Origin: Photobacterium profundum SS9
GTDB lineage: Bacteria; Pseudomonadota; Gammaproteobacteria; Enterobacterales; Vibrionaceae
Assembly (NCBI RefSeq): GCF_000196255.1
Contig: NC_006370.1
Location: forward strand, 3,894,550 to 3,958,549
DNA length: 64,000 nucleotides
Direction of reading: 5' to 3'
This document shows positions 47,840 through 58,427 of this stretch, piece by piece; the first letter of the stretch is position 1, and every line of letters begins with the position of its first letter. The notes below the pieces were generated by a model, which was not told the origin of the DNA, ran no database searches, and saw only the letters and a program-made list of their open reading frames with translations. The translations under genes were made by a program, and so were the position numbers.

Positions 47840-48714
47840 GTGCCAGTAAACGTAGAGGCTAACGTCTCACCACTGTAAACATTTACTTCAACAATCACTC
47901 GACCTTTACGCCCAGCAGCAAGGCGGTCAAAGTCACCACTGAGGGTTTCAACAGACACGACAGCACGTGGGCGCTCTTTCACCGGAGACACGTAACGAAT
48001 ATGGCTATCGACTAACACAATATCAGCTTCTAGCTTACGTTCTTTAATCAGCATCCAAATAAAGCCCCAGCCCGCGAGTGTTGCCATAGTAAAAATACTA
48101 CCCGCAAACATAAACTCACTCGGATTAAGGTTCGCATTAATTAATGCGCTCACTTCAAAGCGATACCCCGTGTATTGACTGATCTTGATCCCCATTTTGT
48201 CACTGATTGGAATCTGGTATTGCCATAATTCTTGCAGTTCTTGGCACCATTCAGGGTGACGAACAACATCCGTTAATGGATCGAGGTGTTTTAGCATTTG
48301 TTGATGACGCACAGGGCCGCGCTCATCACTCAACTCGCCCTGGCTAGTAAAGTCATTTTTCAAATAAAAAGGAATCGCATCCTCTCGGGCATTACACACT
48401 AGCCGCTTTGCACCATCTTGGCGAGCCAGCGATTCCAGAGCCATAAGCACGATGGCTCCCATGCCTTGATGACGATAATTAGGATGCACAGCCATAAAAC
48501 GAATCTGACCATCATTATCTGGTGTCATATAAAGCCGACCAATGGCAATAGTCTCACCGTTATCTGTCACTATCATACGGTGCGCACTCAGTTCATCATA
48601 GGCATCCCGCTCCGATCCCACAGGCATACGCCAGGCTTCACGCAACATACGCCAGCGAAAATCATAATAACGCGCGAAATCGTCGTCCGTTTTTGGTGTG
48701 ATCAGTCGAAACAT
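47794..48714 (-). CDS. madA: MadA/YiiD-like protein: GNAT domain fused to hotdog malonyl-ACP decarboxylase domain
   Basis: 306 residues in two domains. Residues 1-140 are a GNAT domain with motif A in FMAVHPNYRHQGMGAIVLMAL and an AIPFYLKNDF motif. Residues about 160-300 match the YiiD C-terminal hotdog domain (ALINANLNPSEFMFAGSIFTM). E. coli YiiD has been shown to be a malonyl-ACP decarboxylase (MadA) whose activity lies in the hotdog domain and supplies acetyl-ACP for fatty acid initiation without FabH; the GNAT domain's role is unknown. It is next to dtd, as in E. coli. Function here is inferred from the family. Confidence 0.85.
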   Translation of the reverse strand: MFRLITPKTDDDFARYYDFRWRMLREAWRMPVGSERDAYDELSAHRMIVTDNGETIAIGRLYMTPDNDGQIRFMAVHPNYRHQGMGAIVLMALESLARQDGAKRLVCNAREDAIPFYLKNDFTSQGELSDERGPVRHQQMLKHLDPLTDVVRHPEWCQELQELWQYQIPISDKMGIKISQYTGYRFEVSALINANLNPSEFMFAGSIFTMATLAGWGFIWMLIKERKLEADIVLVDSHIRYVSPVKERPRAVVSVETLSGDFDRLAAGRKGRVIVEVNVYSGETLASTFTGTYMLFPSQAEADSRC

Positions 48715-48795
48715 GCATCCCTCTCTCTGGCGTTTCCGCTAATTAATCGTCTATCCATTGCGATTCTAGTTACCTATATAACCAGTAGCTTATCG

Positions 48796-49233
48796 CTACA
48801 CCTGCAGCCAAAACGTCACAGGTCCATCGTTTAATAAAGCCACTTTCATATCTGCTGCAAAAATACCGGTTTCAGTCTGGATATCTTTATCCTTACAACA
48901 TTCGACAAAATAATCGTACAAGCGTTCCGCATCAGCGGGCGCGGCCCCAACAGAAAAACTTGGGCGCATACCACTTTTCGTGTCTGCCGCTAGCGTAAAC
49001 TGCGAAACAACCAGTACGCTGCCACCCGCTTGCTGAACATTTAAATTCATTTTTCCCGCATCGTCTTCAAATATACGATAGCCTAAAACTTTATCTCGCA
49101 GACGTTTCGTTTTTGATTCATCGTCTTCTTTTTCTACCCCAAGAAGAACCAGTAAGCCTTTACCAATCGTCCCTGTCACTTGACCATCAACCGTTACACT
49201 GGCTTCACTTACTCGTTGAATTAACGCAATCAT
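48796..49233 (-). CDS. dtd: D-aminoacyl-tRNA deacylase
   Basis: Removes D-amino acids and glycine wrongly attached to tRNA. 145 residues, the normal length. The two signature motifs are present: SQFTLAAD (about residues 77-84) and the C-terminal GPVTFWLQV with the Gly-Pro that excludes L-amino acids. It starts one base after the yihY stop, so the two are co-transcribed. Confidence 0.96.
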   Translation of the reverse strand: MIALIQRVSEASVTVDGQVTGTIGKGLLVLLGVEKEDDESKTKRLRDKVLGYRIFEDDAGKMNLNVQQAGGSVLVVSQFTLAADTKSGMRPSFSVGAAPADAERLYDYFVECCKDKDIQTETGIFAADMKVALLNDGPVTFWLQV

Positions 49234-50199
49234 TTACTTTGTTCCTTTATTATTTTCAGCTTCTGAGCTTTTTTCTTGCTCATTTTTTGCCATTACTTTC
49301 ACATCGCAGTCTTTAGATGTAATAGGCTCCCCAGAAGACAGCTGCCACTGTTTTCGCTCACCAAGGCTGGCGGTGATTTCTGCACCAAGTAACACAATAC
49401 ACCAGCACAAATACACCCAAACAAATAAAATAGGGATCACCGCCAATGCACCATATATCACCTGATAAGACGGGAAATTTGAAATATAAAGTGCAAACCC
49501 TTTTTTGCTCAACTCAAATAATGAGCTTGCCACCAATGCACCCAATAATGCATGGCTGAACTTCACCTTTAAATTGGGTACGAGCAGATATAAGCCTAGG
49601 AAAGCACTGCTCGACATGATGACAGGTAAAGCGCGTAATGTTTGTTGAAAAAGACCATTCACCGCTTCGCTATTAAGCAAATTTAATGAACCCAAATAAG
49701 AGCTCACCGCAATACTTGAACCCACAAGGATAGGACCTAACGTCAGCACCATCCAATAAATAGAAAATGAAATCACAGGCCGACGTTTTTCATGCACTCG
49801 CCAAATGTAATTTAATGCATGATCGATGGAAGACATTAACATCATAGCCACCACAAATAATGCCCCGATCCCAACAGCCGTCATCTTTCCGGCGTTCGCG
49901 ACAAACTCATTCAAATACGTTTTTACGACTTCACCAGCGGCTGGTACAAAATTTTCAATCACAAAATTTTGCAGTAACTCCCCCAACCCTGCGAACACAG
50001 GGAAAGCAGACAACGCAGCAAGAACAACCGTAATCATGGGCACCAACGACAGTAACGTCACATACGCCATCGAACCTGCTGCAATAGTTAAACGATCATG
50101 TTTAATTCGCCGATTAAGGTAGGTTAAATATGCAATGGTCTGTTTTAGACATTGAAGAAAATGTACCTTGCCAGTTATCTTATTCTCAGCCATATTCAT
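49234..50199 (-). CDS. yihY: YihY family inner membrane protein
   Basis: 321 residues with about six membrane helices, in the YihY/BrkB family. Earlier annotation as ribonuclease BN is a known misnaming. The segment AAGSMAYVTLLSLVPMITVV is typical. The cytoplasmic C-terminus is hydrophilic and Lys/Glu-rich. Function is unknown. The yihY-dtd-madA order matches E. coli. The start may be either of two Met codons 6 bases apart. Confidence 0.9.
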   Translation of the reverse strand: MNMAENKITGKVHFLQCLKQTIAYLTYLNRRIKHDRLTIAAGSMAYVTLLSLVPMITVVLAALSAFPVFAGLGELLQNFVIENFVPAAGEVVKTYLNEFVANAGKMTAVGIGALFVVAMMLMSSIDHALNYIWRVHEKRRPVISFSIYWMVLTLGPILVGSSIAVSSYLGSLNLLNSEAVNGLFQQTLRALPVIMSSSAFLGLYLLVPNLKVKFSHALLGALVASSLFELSKKGFALYISNFPSYQVIYGALAVIPILFVWVYLCWCIVLLGAEITASLGERKQWQLSSGEPITSKDCDVKVMAKNEQEKSSEAENNKGTK

Positions 50200-50255
50200 C
50201 TAATTAATTTTTATACTATTTTAATTCTAATACGAATTTTTCGCTCAACCTACCA

Positions 50256-50777
50256 TTATAAGCGAGCTAAAATCCAACAGGCTCGCTGCTCTACACTTCC
50301 CCATGGTACTTGCATCACTTCATAGTTAAGCGCCTCATACGTCATGATCAGTTGTTCATGAATCGCTTGAGCTTCAATAAAACTATGAGGGCGTTCATCA
50401 TCTTTTTGATAGATCGCTTCATGAGGCGCACAAAAAAACACCCGAGAAGCATAACCAGCAGCAGCATCAAGGTAATGCTGGCTTACCGTTTCTCCGCCCA
50501 CCGTTAGATAAGCACAAATATCAGGAATAGCACGATCAACAAAAGCTGGCATTGCCCCTTTCTTAGCTAATCGACGCTGCTCACTCATCACCTCTAAACA
50601 AAGCTCAGCAAAAGCGGGAAGGTTAGTCCAAGGCAATACTCCGCTATCTAAACTTGCTTGTTGCTGAATTAAGGTACGAGATACTTCAGGAAACGTTAAA
50701 TACCCTTTACGGCTTAATGCCTTCAGTAACGTCGTTTTACCAGCACCTGGTCCACCGGTAATAATGATTGGCTGCAT
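50256..50777 (-). CDS. AAA-type P-loop ATPase (AAA_28 fold)
   Basis: About 173 residues from the start MQPIIITGGPGAGKTTLLKAL, where the Walker A motif is GGPGAGKTT at residues 8-16. A longer frame upstream to 50900 overlaps the typA terminator and is unlikely. AFVDRAIPDICAYL and DERPHSFIEA fit kinase-like AAA_28 proteins. The function is unknown. It lies between typA and yihY with its own 5' region, and the ribosome site is weak. Confidence 0.8.
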   Translation of the reverse strand: MQPIIITGGPGAGKTTLLKALSRKGYLTFPEVSRTLIQQQASLDSGVLPWTNLPAFAELCLEVMSEQRRLAKKGAMPAFVDRAIPDICAYLTVGGETVSQHYLDAAAGYASRVFFCAPHEAIYQKDDERPHSFIEAQAIHEQLIMTYEALNYEVMQVPWGSVEQRACWILARL

Positions 50778-50885
50778 GTTGTCGCACTCTGAATCGATGA
50801 GGTAGGCAGTATACTGGAAAGGATGTAGGCATGGGAAAATCAGCAGGAAATCTTTACATTGAGCTATCAATATCTTTTTCAGATA

Positions 50886-50927
50886 CAAAAATCCCGCCAT
50901 GGCATAACCAATGGCGGGATTTTTTTA
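50886..50927 (-). terminator. Terminator after typA
   Basis: AAATCCCGCCAT/ATGGCGGGATTT stem with a T run on either strand. It lies just after typA and upstream of the AAA ATPase gene. Confidence 0.88.
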
Positions 50928-50946
50928 GCTAGCTATTACAACCGAA

Positions 50947-52776
50947 TTACTTCGGTGCACGGCCTGCACGCTTACGATCGTTTTCAGTAAGAAGTTTCTT
51001 ACGGATACGAACGCTTACTGGTGTAACTTCTACTAATTCATCATCATCAATGAATTCTAGAGCTTGCTCAAGCGTGTGCTTGATAGCAGGAGATAGCGTT
51101 TGTGCTTCATCTGTACCAGATGCACGAACGTTAGTCAGCTGCTTACCACGAAGACAGTTGATAGTCAGATCGTTAGCACGGTTGTGAATACCGATAATCT
51201 GACCTTCATATACTTCATCACCGTGCTCAGAGAACAGACGACCACGTTCTTGAAGGTTAAACAGTGAGTATGTTACTGCTTTACCCGTACCGTTAGAGAT
51301 CAAAACGCCGTTTGAACGTTGACCGATAACGCCACCTTTGTGGGGACCGTAGTGATCGAAAGAGTGGTAGATAAGGCCAGAACCAGAGGTCATTGTTAAG
51401 AACTCTGTTTGGAAACCGATAAGACCACGAGAAGGCATCATAAAGTCCATGCGAACACGGCCCTTACCATCTGGTGCCATATCTTTCAGCTCACCTTTAC
51501 GGATACCGATGCTTTCCATGACACTACCTTGGTTCTCTTCAACCACATCGATAGTTACCATTTCAAACGGTTCCATTAGCACACCATCAACAGTTTTGAT
51601 GATTACTTCTGGACGAGATACTGCTAGCTCGAAACCTTCACGACGCATGTTTTCGATCAGAATAGATAGGTGAAGTTCACCACGACCTGAAACACGGAAG
51701 CGATCTGGACTGTCAGTTTCTTCAACACGTAATGCTACGTTATGAACAAGTTCTTTCTGCAGACGCTCAAGAATGTTACGTGAAGTAACGAACTTACCTT
51801 CTTTACCCGCGAACGGAGACGTGTTTACTTGGAAAGTCATGGTTACTGTTGGTTCATCAACAGAAAGTGCAGGAAGAGCTTCAACTTCGTTTACGTCACA
51901 GATAGTGTCTGAAATTTTCAGCTCACCAAGACCTGTGATAGCGACGATATCGCCCGCTTTAGCTACTGCAACTTCGTTACGCTCAAGACCAAGGTAACCA
52001 AGAACTGTACCTATTTTACCGTTACGCTTCTTGCCTTCAGCATTAACGATAGTCACTTGCTGGTTTGGTTTAACAGAACCACGAGCGATACGAGCAACAC
52101 CGATAACACCTACGTAAGAGCTGTAATCAAGTTGAGACACTTGCATCTGAAGTGGAGCGTCAACGTCAACAAATGGGGCTGCAACGTTATCAACAACCGC
52201 TTGGAACAATGGTTCCATATTTTCGCCAACAGTATCCTCTTCCATTGTTGCCCAGCCGTTTAGTGCAGAAGCATAAACAGTTGTGAAATCTAGTTGCTCA
52301 TCAGTCGCGCCTAGGTTATCAAACAGGTCAAAAATTTGATCCATAACCCACTCTGGACGTGCGCCAGGACGGTCAATTTTGTTGATTACAACGATTGGCT
52401 TAAGGCCGTGTGCGAATGCTTTTTGCGTTACAAAACGCGTTTGTGGCATAGGACCATCAACTGCATCAACGATAAGCAATACTGAGTCAACCATCGACAT
52501 GATACGCTCAACTTCACCACCGAAATCGGCGTGTCCAGGGGTATCTACGATATTGATGCGGTAGTCATTCCAGTTAATTGCCGTGTTCTTAGCAAGAATG
52601 GTAATGCCACGCTCTTTCTCGATATCATTAGAATCCATAACACGTTCTTCGGCTTCACCGCGACTCTCTAACGTGCCAGATTGCTGTAGTAGTTTATCAA
52701 CCAGGGTAGTTTTACCGTGGTCAACGTGAGCAATAATTGCGATATTTCTTAATTTATCGATCAGTTGATTAGACAT
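50947..52776 (-). CDS. typA: Ribosome-binding translational GTPase TypA/BipA
   Basis: GTPase of the EF-G family that helps late 50S assembly and stress responses, notably growth at low temperature. 609 residues from [11 protein letters not shown] (52776); an in-frame ATG five codons earlier exists. G1 is [11 protein letters not shown]3 is [10 protein letters not shown] and G4 is NKIDRPGA. Domain order is as in E. coli BipA (607). It is divergent from glnA, as in E. coli, with a CRP-like site between. Confidence 0.96.
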   Translation of the reverse strand: MSNQLIDKLRNIAIIAHVDHGKTTLVDKLLQQSGTLESRGEAEERVMDSNDIEKERGITILAKNTAINWNDYRINIVDTPGHADFGGEVERIMSMVDSVLLIVDAVDGPMPQTRFVTQKAFAHGLKPIVVINKIDRPGARPEWVMDQIFDLFDNLGATDEQLDFTTVYASALNGWATMEEDTVGENMEPLFQAVVDNVAAPFVDVDAPLQMQVSQLDYSSYVGVIGVARIARGSVKPNQQVTIVNAEGKKRNGKIGTVLGYLGLERNEVAVAKAGDIVAITGLGELKISDTICDVNEVEALPALSVDEPTVTMTFQVNTSPFAGKEGKFVTSRNILERLQKELVHNVALRVEETDSPDRFRVSGRGELHLSILIENMRREGFELAVSRPEVIIKTVDGVLMEPFEMVTIDVVEENQGSVMESIGIRKGELKDMAPDGKGRVRMDFMMPSRGLIGFQTEFLTMTSGSGLIYHSFDHYGPHKGGVIGQRSNGVLISNGTGKAVTYSLFNLQERGRLFSEHGDEVYEGQIIGIHNRANDLTINCLRGKQLTNVRASGTDEAQTLSPAIKHTLEQALEFIDDDELVEVTPVSVRIRKKLLTENDRKRAGRAPK

Positions 52777-52881
52777 GGATTTCACATTCACTCAGAACAT
52801 GCAGCGACCAACAGAGGGTAGCTACTTGGTTAAAAAAACGGCTCGTAATCTAACAGATTTTACGCTAAAACCCACGTAATA

Positions 52882-52897
52882 TGTGATTTATATCACC
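52882..52897. promoter_or_regulatory. CRP-like site in the typA-glnA gap
   Basis: TGTGATTTATATCACC matches the CRP consensus TGTGA-N6-TCACA at nine of ten positions. It lies about 106 bases upstream of typA and 450 upstream of glnA. Confidence 0.55.
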
Positions 52898-53151
52898 GGT
52901 TTTTTGAAAATAGTTCATGAAGCCTTATTAAACCTCACTTTTAATGCATTTTTTCGCTTAAAAAATGGAAAAAAAGCACTTTATTTTTAATGATACTTTA
53001 TCTTTTTATGTATATTCAACATAACTTTCGACTACGATTTGCTCAAAAAAGTCAAAGATAAAAAACAGCGTAATTATGCAATAGTGAGATTGACAATATA
53101 AACACATAAGCTAATAGTAGTTGTCATATCGTGGTATCACTCAACACGAAC

Positions 53152-53188
53152 GCACCATAATAGGGCGCCATATCACCACTATGGTGCA
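53152..53188 (+). promoter_or_regulatory. Two NtrC enhancer sites upstream of glnA
   Basis: GCACCATAATAGGGCGC (53152-53168) and TCACCACTATGGTGCA (53173-53188) resemble the NtrC consensus TGCACC-N4/5-GGTGCA. Their centres are about 20 bases apart, two helical turns, which suits cooperative binding. They lie about 75-100 bases upstream of the sigma-54 promoter. Confidence 0.75.
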
Positions 53189-53249
53189 GGAAAGGATTCG
53201 CATAGCACCCAAAACGCCATAACAGTGCGGTTTTAGGGCTTTTAAAAGT

Positions 53250-53264
53250 TGGCACGGTTTTCGC
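53250..53264 (+). promoter_or_regulatory. Sigma-54 promoter of glnA
   Basis: TGGCACGGTTTTCGC has the invariant GG and GC with the required 10-base spacing, about 85 bases before the glnA start. Confidence 0.8.
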
Positions 53265-53349
53265 TTTATTTATTTTAGATAGCTCAACAACGAGCATTGA
53301 TAAGTTTTTGCGGCCAGTTGCCCAATCTTAACACCGGAGGTTACTCAAG

Positions 53350-54759
53350 ATGTCAGTAGAAAATGTACTAGCGCTGATCCAGGAAAATGAAGTTAAGTTT
53401 ATTGACCTACGTTTTACCGATACCAAAGGTAAAGAGCAGCACATCACTATTCCTTCTCATCAAATCGATAGCGATTTTTTTGAAGATGGCAAAATGTTTG
53501 ACGGTTCATCGGTTGCTGGTTGGAAAGGTATCAATGAATCAGACATGGTGATGATGCCAGACGCTTCAAGCGCAGTACTTGACCCATTCACGGAAGATTC
53601 AACACTCAACATTCGTTGTGACATTCTTGAGCCTGCAACCATGCAAGGCTACGATCGCGACCCACGTTCTATCGCAAAACGTGCTGAAGAGTTTATGCGT
53701 TCGACGGGTCTAGCAGACACAGTACTTGTCGGTCCTGAGCCTGAATTTTTCCTATTTGACGATGTTAAGTTCAACACTGACATGTCAGGTTCTTTCTTCA
53801 AAATTGATGATATAGAAGCAGCTTGGAACTCGGGTTCTGATTTCGAAGGCGGTAACAAAGGTCACCGTCCTGGCGTTAAAGGCGGTTACTTCCCAGTAGC
53901 ACCTGTTGATTCATCTCAAGACATCCGTTCTGCTATGTGTCTAATCATGGAAGAAATGGGCCTTGTTGTTGAAGCACACCACCACGAAGTAGCGACAGCG
54001 GGTCAGAATGAGATCGCGACTCGCTTCAATACGCTAACAACGAAAGCCGATGAAATCCAAATCTATAAGTACGTTGTACACAACGTTGCTCATGCATTTG
54101 GTAAAACAGCAACCTTCATGCCGAAGCCACTCGTTGGTGATAACGGTTCAGGTATGCACGTTCACATGTCTCTAAATAAAGACGGACAGAACCTTTTCGC
54201 CGGTGATAAGTACGGCGGCCTTTCAGAAATGGCTATCTACTACATCGGCGGTATCATTAAGCACGCACGTGCAATCAATGCTTTTGCTAACCCAGCAACG
54301 AACTCGTACAAGCGCCTTATACCGGGTTACGAAGCACCTGTAATGCTTGCATACTCTGCACGTAACCGTTCTGCTTCTATTCGTATCCCTGTGGTACCAA
54401 GCCCGAAAGCACGTCGTATCGAAGTACGTTTCGGCGATCCAGCAGCTAACCCATACCTAGCATTCGCAGCAATGCTAATGGCTGGTCTTGACGGTATTCA
54501 AAACAAGATCCACCCAGGCGAAGCAATGGATAAAGATCTATACGATCTTCCTGCTGAAGAAGCAGCTGAAATTCCACAAGTAGCAGAATCGCTAGAAATC
54601 GCACTTAAGAACCTAGATGAAGATCGTGAGTTCCTAACCGCTGGTGGTGTATTCTCTGATGACTTTATTGATTCTTACATCAAGCTGAAGTCTGAAGACG
54701 TAGAGAAAGTAAATATGACAACTCACCCACTTGAGTTTGAACTTTACTACTCTGTATAA
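53350..54759 (+). CDS. glnA: Glutamine synthetase, type I
   Basis: Makes glutamine from glutamate, ammonia and ATP, a dodecamer in the cytoplasm. 469 residues, the same as E. coli. The metal and ATP motifs [25 protein letters not shown] and [18 protein letters not shown] are intact. The adenylylation Tyr is in DLYDLP near residue 397. A GGAGG site precedes the ATG. It is the first gene of the nitrogen-control block and is expected to be driven by NtrC and sigma-54. Confidence 0.98.
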   Translation: MSVENVLALIQENEVKFIDLRFTDTKGKEQHITIPSHQIDSDFFEDGKMFDGSSVAGWKGINESDMVMMPDASSAVLDPFTEDSTLNIRCDILEPATMQGYDRDPRSIAKRAEEFMRSTGLADTVLVGPEPEFFLFDDVKFNTDMSGSFFKIDDIEAAWNSGSDFEGGNKGHRPGVKGGYFPVAPVDSSQDIRSAMCLIMEEMGLVVEAHHHEVATAGQNEIATRFNTLTTKADEIQIYKYVVHNVAHAFGKTATFMPKPLVGDNGSGMHVHMSLNKDGQNLFAGDKYGGLSEMAIYYIGGIIKHARAINAFANPATNSYKRLIPGYEAPVMLAYSARNRSASIRIPVVPSPKARRIEVRFGDPAANPYLAFAAMLMAGLDGIQNKIHPGEAMDKDLYDLPAEEAAEIPQVAESLEIALKNLDEDREFLTAGGVFSDDFIDSYIKLKSEDVEKVNMTTHPLEFELYYSV

Positions 54760-54790
54760 GTAATTGATTAATTGCTAAAGAATAAGATTT

Positions 54791-54817
54791 AGGCCTACTT
54801 CACAAGTAGGCCTTTTT
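54791..54817 (+). terminator. Terminator after glnA
   Basis: AGGCCTACTT/AAGTAGGCCT stem with a CAC loop and five T. It separates glnA from the DUF4124 gene and glnL. Confidence 0.92.
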
Positions 54818-54875
54818 GATCTTGTTGCGCTCTTCAAAGCTGAAAAGATAATGACTCAGCTAGGGAGAACACTCA

Positions 54876-55451
54876 ATGCACATACCTCTTTTTATACAGA
54901 TTGCCGTCAGTATTTTGTTCTTTACTTTCACTTTACAAGCAACAACGATTTACTCTTGGGTCGATAAAAATGGTGTCGTCCACTTTACTGATCAGCCTAA
55001 TGCCGCTCATACGAAAGTGTATGAATTAATCACCCCACCCAGTACACCGTTAAACCCCATTATTGATGAGATAGAAGATCCTGAAGAATACGCAGAGCTT
55101 ACATTGCCAGCAACACCTGAAGCACTTCCACCCGTCACAATCCGCTTTATCACCCCTTCTCATGAACAGACACTGCGCAGTAATGCAGGACATATCGATA
55201 TTACTGCAAGCAGTAATCGTGAAATAACCAAAGACTATAAGGTACAAGTCGTACTGGATGGGAACAGTCACCTTGCACCACAAAACAGCTTAACATTCAG
55301 CTTGTTCGATATTGATCGTGGCAGTCATCAATTGCAGCTCCAGCTATTAAAAGACGGCAAGGTAATTGCATTATCTAACAGTATTACCGTCTATCTACAT
55401 CGCGCATCTACGACCCGAATCAGACCACCGGCTGCGAGGCCTAAGTTATAA
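54876..55451 (+). CDS. DUF4124 domain exported protein of unknown function
   Basis: 191 residues. A signal peptide (about residues 1-22, rich in Ile and Phe, ending LQA) is followed by IYSWVDKNGVVHFTDQPN, the DUF4124 signature. A second domain from about residue 88 looks like a small beta-sandwich (VTIRFITPSHEQTLRSNAG and on). The tail is basic and Pro-rich. The protein is probably periplasmic. It lies between glnA and glnL, a position shared with Vibrio, but its link to nitrogen control is unknown. A GGGAG site supports the start. Confidence 0.85.
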   Translation: MHIPLFIQIAVSILFFTFTLQATTIYSWVDKNGVVHFTDQPNAAHTKVYELITPPSTPLNPIIDEIEDPEEYAELTLPATPEALPPVTIRFITPSHEQTLRSNAGHIDITASSNREITKDYKVQVVLDGNSHLAPQNSLTFSLFDIDRGSHQLQLQLLKDGKVIALSNSITVYLHRASTTRIRPPAARPKL

Positions 55452-55534
55452 CGGTTTCTATGGTTTCATTCTGAAATGGTGATTGATGCATGATTTTTTA
55501 ATGCACTATTGTAGACAGGCAGGTTACACTTGAA

Positions 55535-55550
55535 TGCACCAATATGGTGC
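55535..55550 (+). promoter_or_regulatory. NtrC site upstream of glnL
   Basis: TGCACCAATATGGTGC is a perfect six-base inverted repeat of the NtrC consensus, 75 bases before the glnL start. In E. coli such a site lets NtrC repress glnL, so autoregulation is likely. Confidence 0.85.
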
Positions 55551-55624
55551 GTCATATCAATCCCTTCACTATACTGTTTTATACAGGCAGTACATGTCGG
55601 TTGATATTAACAAGGATGATAATC

Positions 55625-56674
55625 GTGACGACTGCCTTCACCCCTATAATTCTCAATAATTTAGTCACCGCAGTGATATTGCTTGATGAGCAACTCACCA
55701 TGCGCTACGTCAATCCAGCAGCAGAACAATTACTGTCGTACAGTAAACGTCGCTTACTGGGAGTCCGTCTTCCTAATTTATTGCAACATTCTTCGCTTGA
55801 TATTGGTTTAATCCAAGCCACCTTGCAAAGCGGTCAAGGCTTAGCAGACAGTGATGTCACCTTTGTTATCGATGGTAAACGCCATGCCTTAGAGTTAAAT
55901 GCCAGCCCTATCTCTTGGCAGAAAGAGTTATTAATTCTGCTAGAACTCAAACCTATCGATCAGCAACGTCGTATCAGTCAAGAGCTGAGCCAACATGCTC
56001 AGCAGCAAGCCGCCAAAGAATTAGTGCGCGGCTTAGCACACGAAATTAAAAATCCGCTGGGTGGATTACGCGGTGCGGCTCAATTACTCGAAAAAACCCT
56101 TCCTGACCCCTGTTACACTGAATATACCCAAATGATCATCGAGCAAGCCGATCGCCTACGAAACCTAGTCGACCGACTTTTGGGCCCGCAACGACCCGGT
56201 TTACAAAAAATCGATAATATTCATATCGTCCTTGAAAAAGTGCGCCAGCTCGTCAGCCTCGACTGCGGTGAAAAAATCAAACTGCATCGAGATTATGATC
56301 CGAGCCTGCCCGATTTCACGATGGATTCCGAGCAACTAGAACAAGCCATCTTGAATATTGTGAGCAATGCCGCTCTTGAATTACAGCAAGTGAGCGGGGG
56401 TAATATCACCTTGAAAACACGCACTGCCCATCAAGCGTTGATTCAAGGCAAAAGATACCGAATAGCGGCCAAAATAGACATTATTGACGACGGTCCAGGG
56501 ATCCCTGATGAGATTCAAGACACCTTATTTTATCCAATGGTAACGGCCCGAGAAGGCGGCACAGGATTAGGATTATCCATTGCGCGTAATTTGGTCGACC
56601 AACACCACGGTAAAATAGAAGTTGTGAGTTGGCCAGGGCATACAAAATTCACGATTTATTTACCCATAAAGTAA
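55625..56674 (+). CDS. glnL: Nitrogen sensor histidine kinase NtrB
   Basis: Phosphorylates and dephosphorylates NtrC under control of PII. The GTG at 55625 has an AAGGAT site and gives 349 residues, exactly the E. coli length; a longer frame to 55544 would run across the NtrC site. A PAS domain (about residues 10-110) precedes the H-box [12 protein letters not shown] with the phosphorylated His at 139, then the N-box, DDGPGIP and [12 protein letters not shown]. Confidence 0.96.
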   Translation: MTTAFTPIILNNLVTAVILLDEQLTMRYVNPAAEQLLSYSKRRLLGVRLPNLLQHSSLDIGLIQATLQSGQGLADSDVTFVIDGKRHALELNASPISWQKELLILLELKPIDQQRRISQELSQHAQQQAAKELVRGLAHEIKNPLGGLRGAAQLLEKTLPDPCYTEYTQMIIEQADRLRNLVDRLLGPQRPGLQKIDNIHIVLEKVRQLVSLDCGEKIKLHRDYDPSLPDFTMDSEQLEQAILNIVSNAALELQQVSGGNITLKTRTAHQALIQGKRYRIAAKIDIIDDGPGIPDEIQDTLFYPMVTAREGGTGLGLSIARNLVDQHHGKIEVVSWPGHTKFTIYLPIK

Positions 56675-56748
56675 CGTAAAGACGATATTTATACACAGTA
56701 TCCCTCGTCATGAAGGCAGGGGAAATAACAATAATAGAGGACGTCAGT

Positions 56749-58164
56749 ATGAGCAAAGGATTGATATGGGTTGTTGATGATGACAGCTCAATTCGTTGGG
56801 TATTAGAACGCACACTCAATGCAGCCGGATTACAATGCGAAACCTTTGCCAGTGCCGATAATGTCATTGAAGCATTAGAGCGTAATGTTCCAGATGTATT
56901 GGTTTCAGATCTCCGGATGCCTGGCACTGATGGATTAACACTGCTTCGTTCATTGCAAAAAGATTTCCCTGCATTGCCCGTTATCATCATGACGGCACAC
57001 TCTGACCTTGATGCCGCAGTTAACGCCTATCAAGAAGGAGCATTCGAATACCTACCTAAGCCTTTTGATATCGATGAAGCCGTCAATCTTGTTGAGCGAG
57101 CTGTGACTCATAGCCAAGAGCAAAAACGCCAACAGCAGCCAGAAAGTGACACTAAAGCAGTACCGGAAATTATCGGCGAAGCCCCGGCAATGCAGGAAGT
57201 ATTCCGTGCAATCGGTCGTTTATCTCGCTCATCGATTTCAGTATTAATTAACGGTGAATCAGGCACAGGTAAAGAATTAGTCGCCCACGCCCTGCACCGT
57301 CATAGCCCACGTAGCAAGCAAGCTTTTATTGCTTTGAATATGGCCGCAATACCTAAAGATTTAATTGAATCTGAATTATTCGGCCATGAGAAAGGAGCAT
57401 TTACCGGCGCCAACAGCGTACGACAAGGGCGATTTGAACAAGCGAATGGTGGCACACTGTTTCTCGATGAAATCGGCGATATGCCATTAGATATTCAAAC
57501 CCGATTATTACGTGTATTGGCTGACGGACAATTTTATCGTGTTGGCGGGCACTCTGCGGTTAATGTCGATGTTCGCATTATCGCGGCAACGCACCAAAAC
57601 CTTGAAAAACTGGTTGCCGATGGCGGATTCCGAGAAGATTTATTCCACCGTTTAAATGTTATTCGGGTGCATATCCCTTCATTAAAAGATCGTCGCCAAG
57701 ACATACCACAATTAACACGACACTTTTTACAACGGGCGTCAGATGAACTCGCAGTTGAAGTGAAAACATTGCATCCAGATACTGTTGATGTGATCACGAA
57801 TCTCAATTGGCCGGGTAATGTTAGGCAATTAGAAAATACCTGTCGTTGGTTAACAGTGATGGCAAGTGGTAATGAAATACTGCCTTCCGATCTCCCTCCC
57901 GAGCTACTAGAAGCCCCTACGCTCATCAATGGTGAACCAACGAATTCACACTGGCATCATTCTTTGCAATGCTGGGCAAGAACAGCACTTCAACAAGGAA
58001 ACGACAATTTACTTGGCGAAGCGTTACCAGAATTTGAAAAAATCTTGCTCGAAACGGCACTGGAACACACCCATGGCCATAAACAAGAAGCCGCCAAGCT
58101 ACTTGGCTGGGGCAGAAACACCTTAACCCGTAAACTCAAAGAGCTGAATATATCATCAGATTAA
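56749..58164 (+). CDS. glnG: Nitrogen response regulator NtrC
   Basis: Activates sigma-54 promoters when phosphorylated. 471 residues from [12 protein letters not shown] at 56749, which has a GAGGA site. The receiver domain has Asp 54 in VSDLRMPG. The AAA+ domain has GESGTGKE (Walker A) and GAFTGA, the sigma-54 contact loop. The C-terminal Fis-type helix-turn-helix is in [20 protein letters not shown]. It lies 74 bases after glnL. Confidence 0.97.
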   Translation: MSKGLIWVVDDDSSIRWVLERTLNAAGLQCETFASADNVIEALERNVPDVLVSDLRMPGTDGLTLLRSLQKDFPALPVIIMTAHSDLDAAVNAYQEGAFEYLPKPFDIDEAVNLVERAVTHSQEQKRQQQPESDTKAVPEIIGEAPAMQEVFRAIGRLSRSSISVLINGESGTGKELVAHALHRHSPRSKQAFIALNMAAIPKDLIESELFGHEKGAFTGANSVRQGRFEQANGGTLFLDEIGDMPLDIQTRLLRVLADGQFYRVGGHSAVNVDVRIIAATHQNLEKLVADGGFREDLFHRLNVIRVHIPSLKDRRQDIPQLTRHFLQRASDELAVEVKTLHPDTVDVITNLNWPGNVRQLENTCRWLTVMASGNEILPSDLPPELLEAPTLINGEPTNSHWHHSLQCWARTALQQGNDNLLGEALPEFEKILLETALEHTHGHKQEAAKLLGWGRNTLTRKLKELNISSD

Positions 58165-58219
58165 TCGTAGGGCGTAATCTACGTCATCATGCTTAGCTTT
58201 ACTCTGCATTCCCATTTTA

Positions 58220-58253
58220 AAAACCTATTTGAGCAATCAGATAGGTTTTTTTA
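58220..58253 (+). terminator. Terminator after glnG
   Basis: AAAACCTAT/ATAGGTTTT stem followed by further T residues. Confidence 0.8.
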
Positions 58254-58427
58254 TTAGCGTTTATGCCTTGCCTGCAATCATTGATGAAAATAATAATAAA
58301 TCAACAGATACAGTAAACATCAATACAGTTTCTACTCACATCAACGAATATTCACTCAGACTATAATGATAGTCATTTGTTCTTTGCGTATACTTACACA
58401 CCAGTTTTTATCGGGACACCAATAATT

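Noticed and set aside
50778..50900. Longer N-terminus for the P-loop ATPase gene
   Set aside because: It would run through the typA terminator, and the Walker A motif already sits at the usual distance from the ATG at 50777.
55544..55624. Longer N-terminus for glnL
   Set aside because: It crosses the NtrC site, and the GTG at 55625 gives the exact E. coli length with His at 139.
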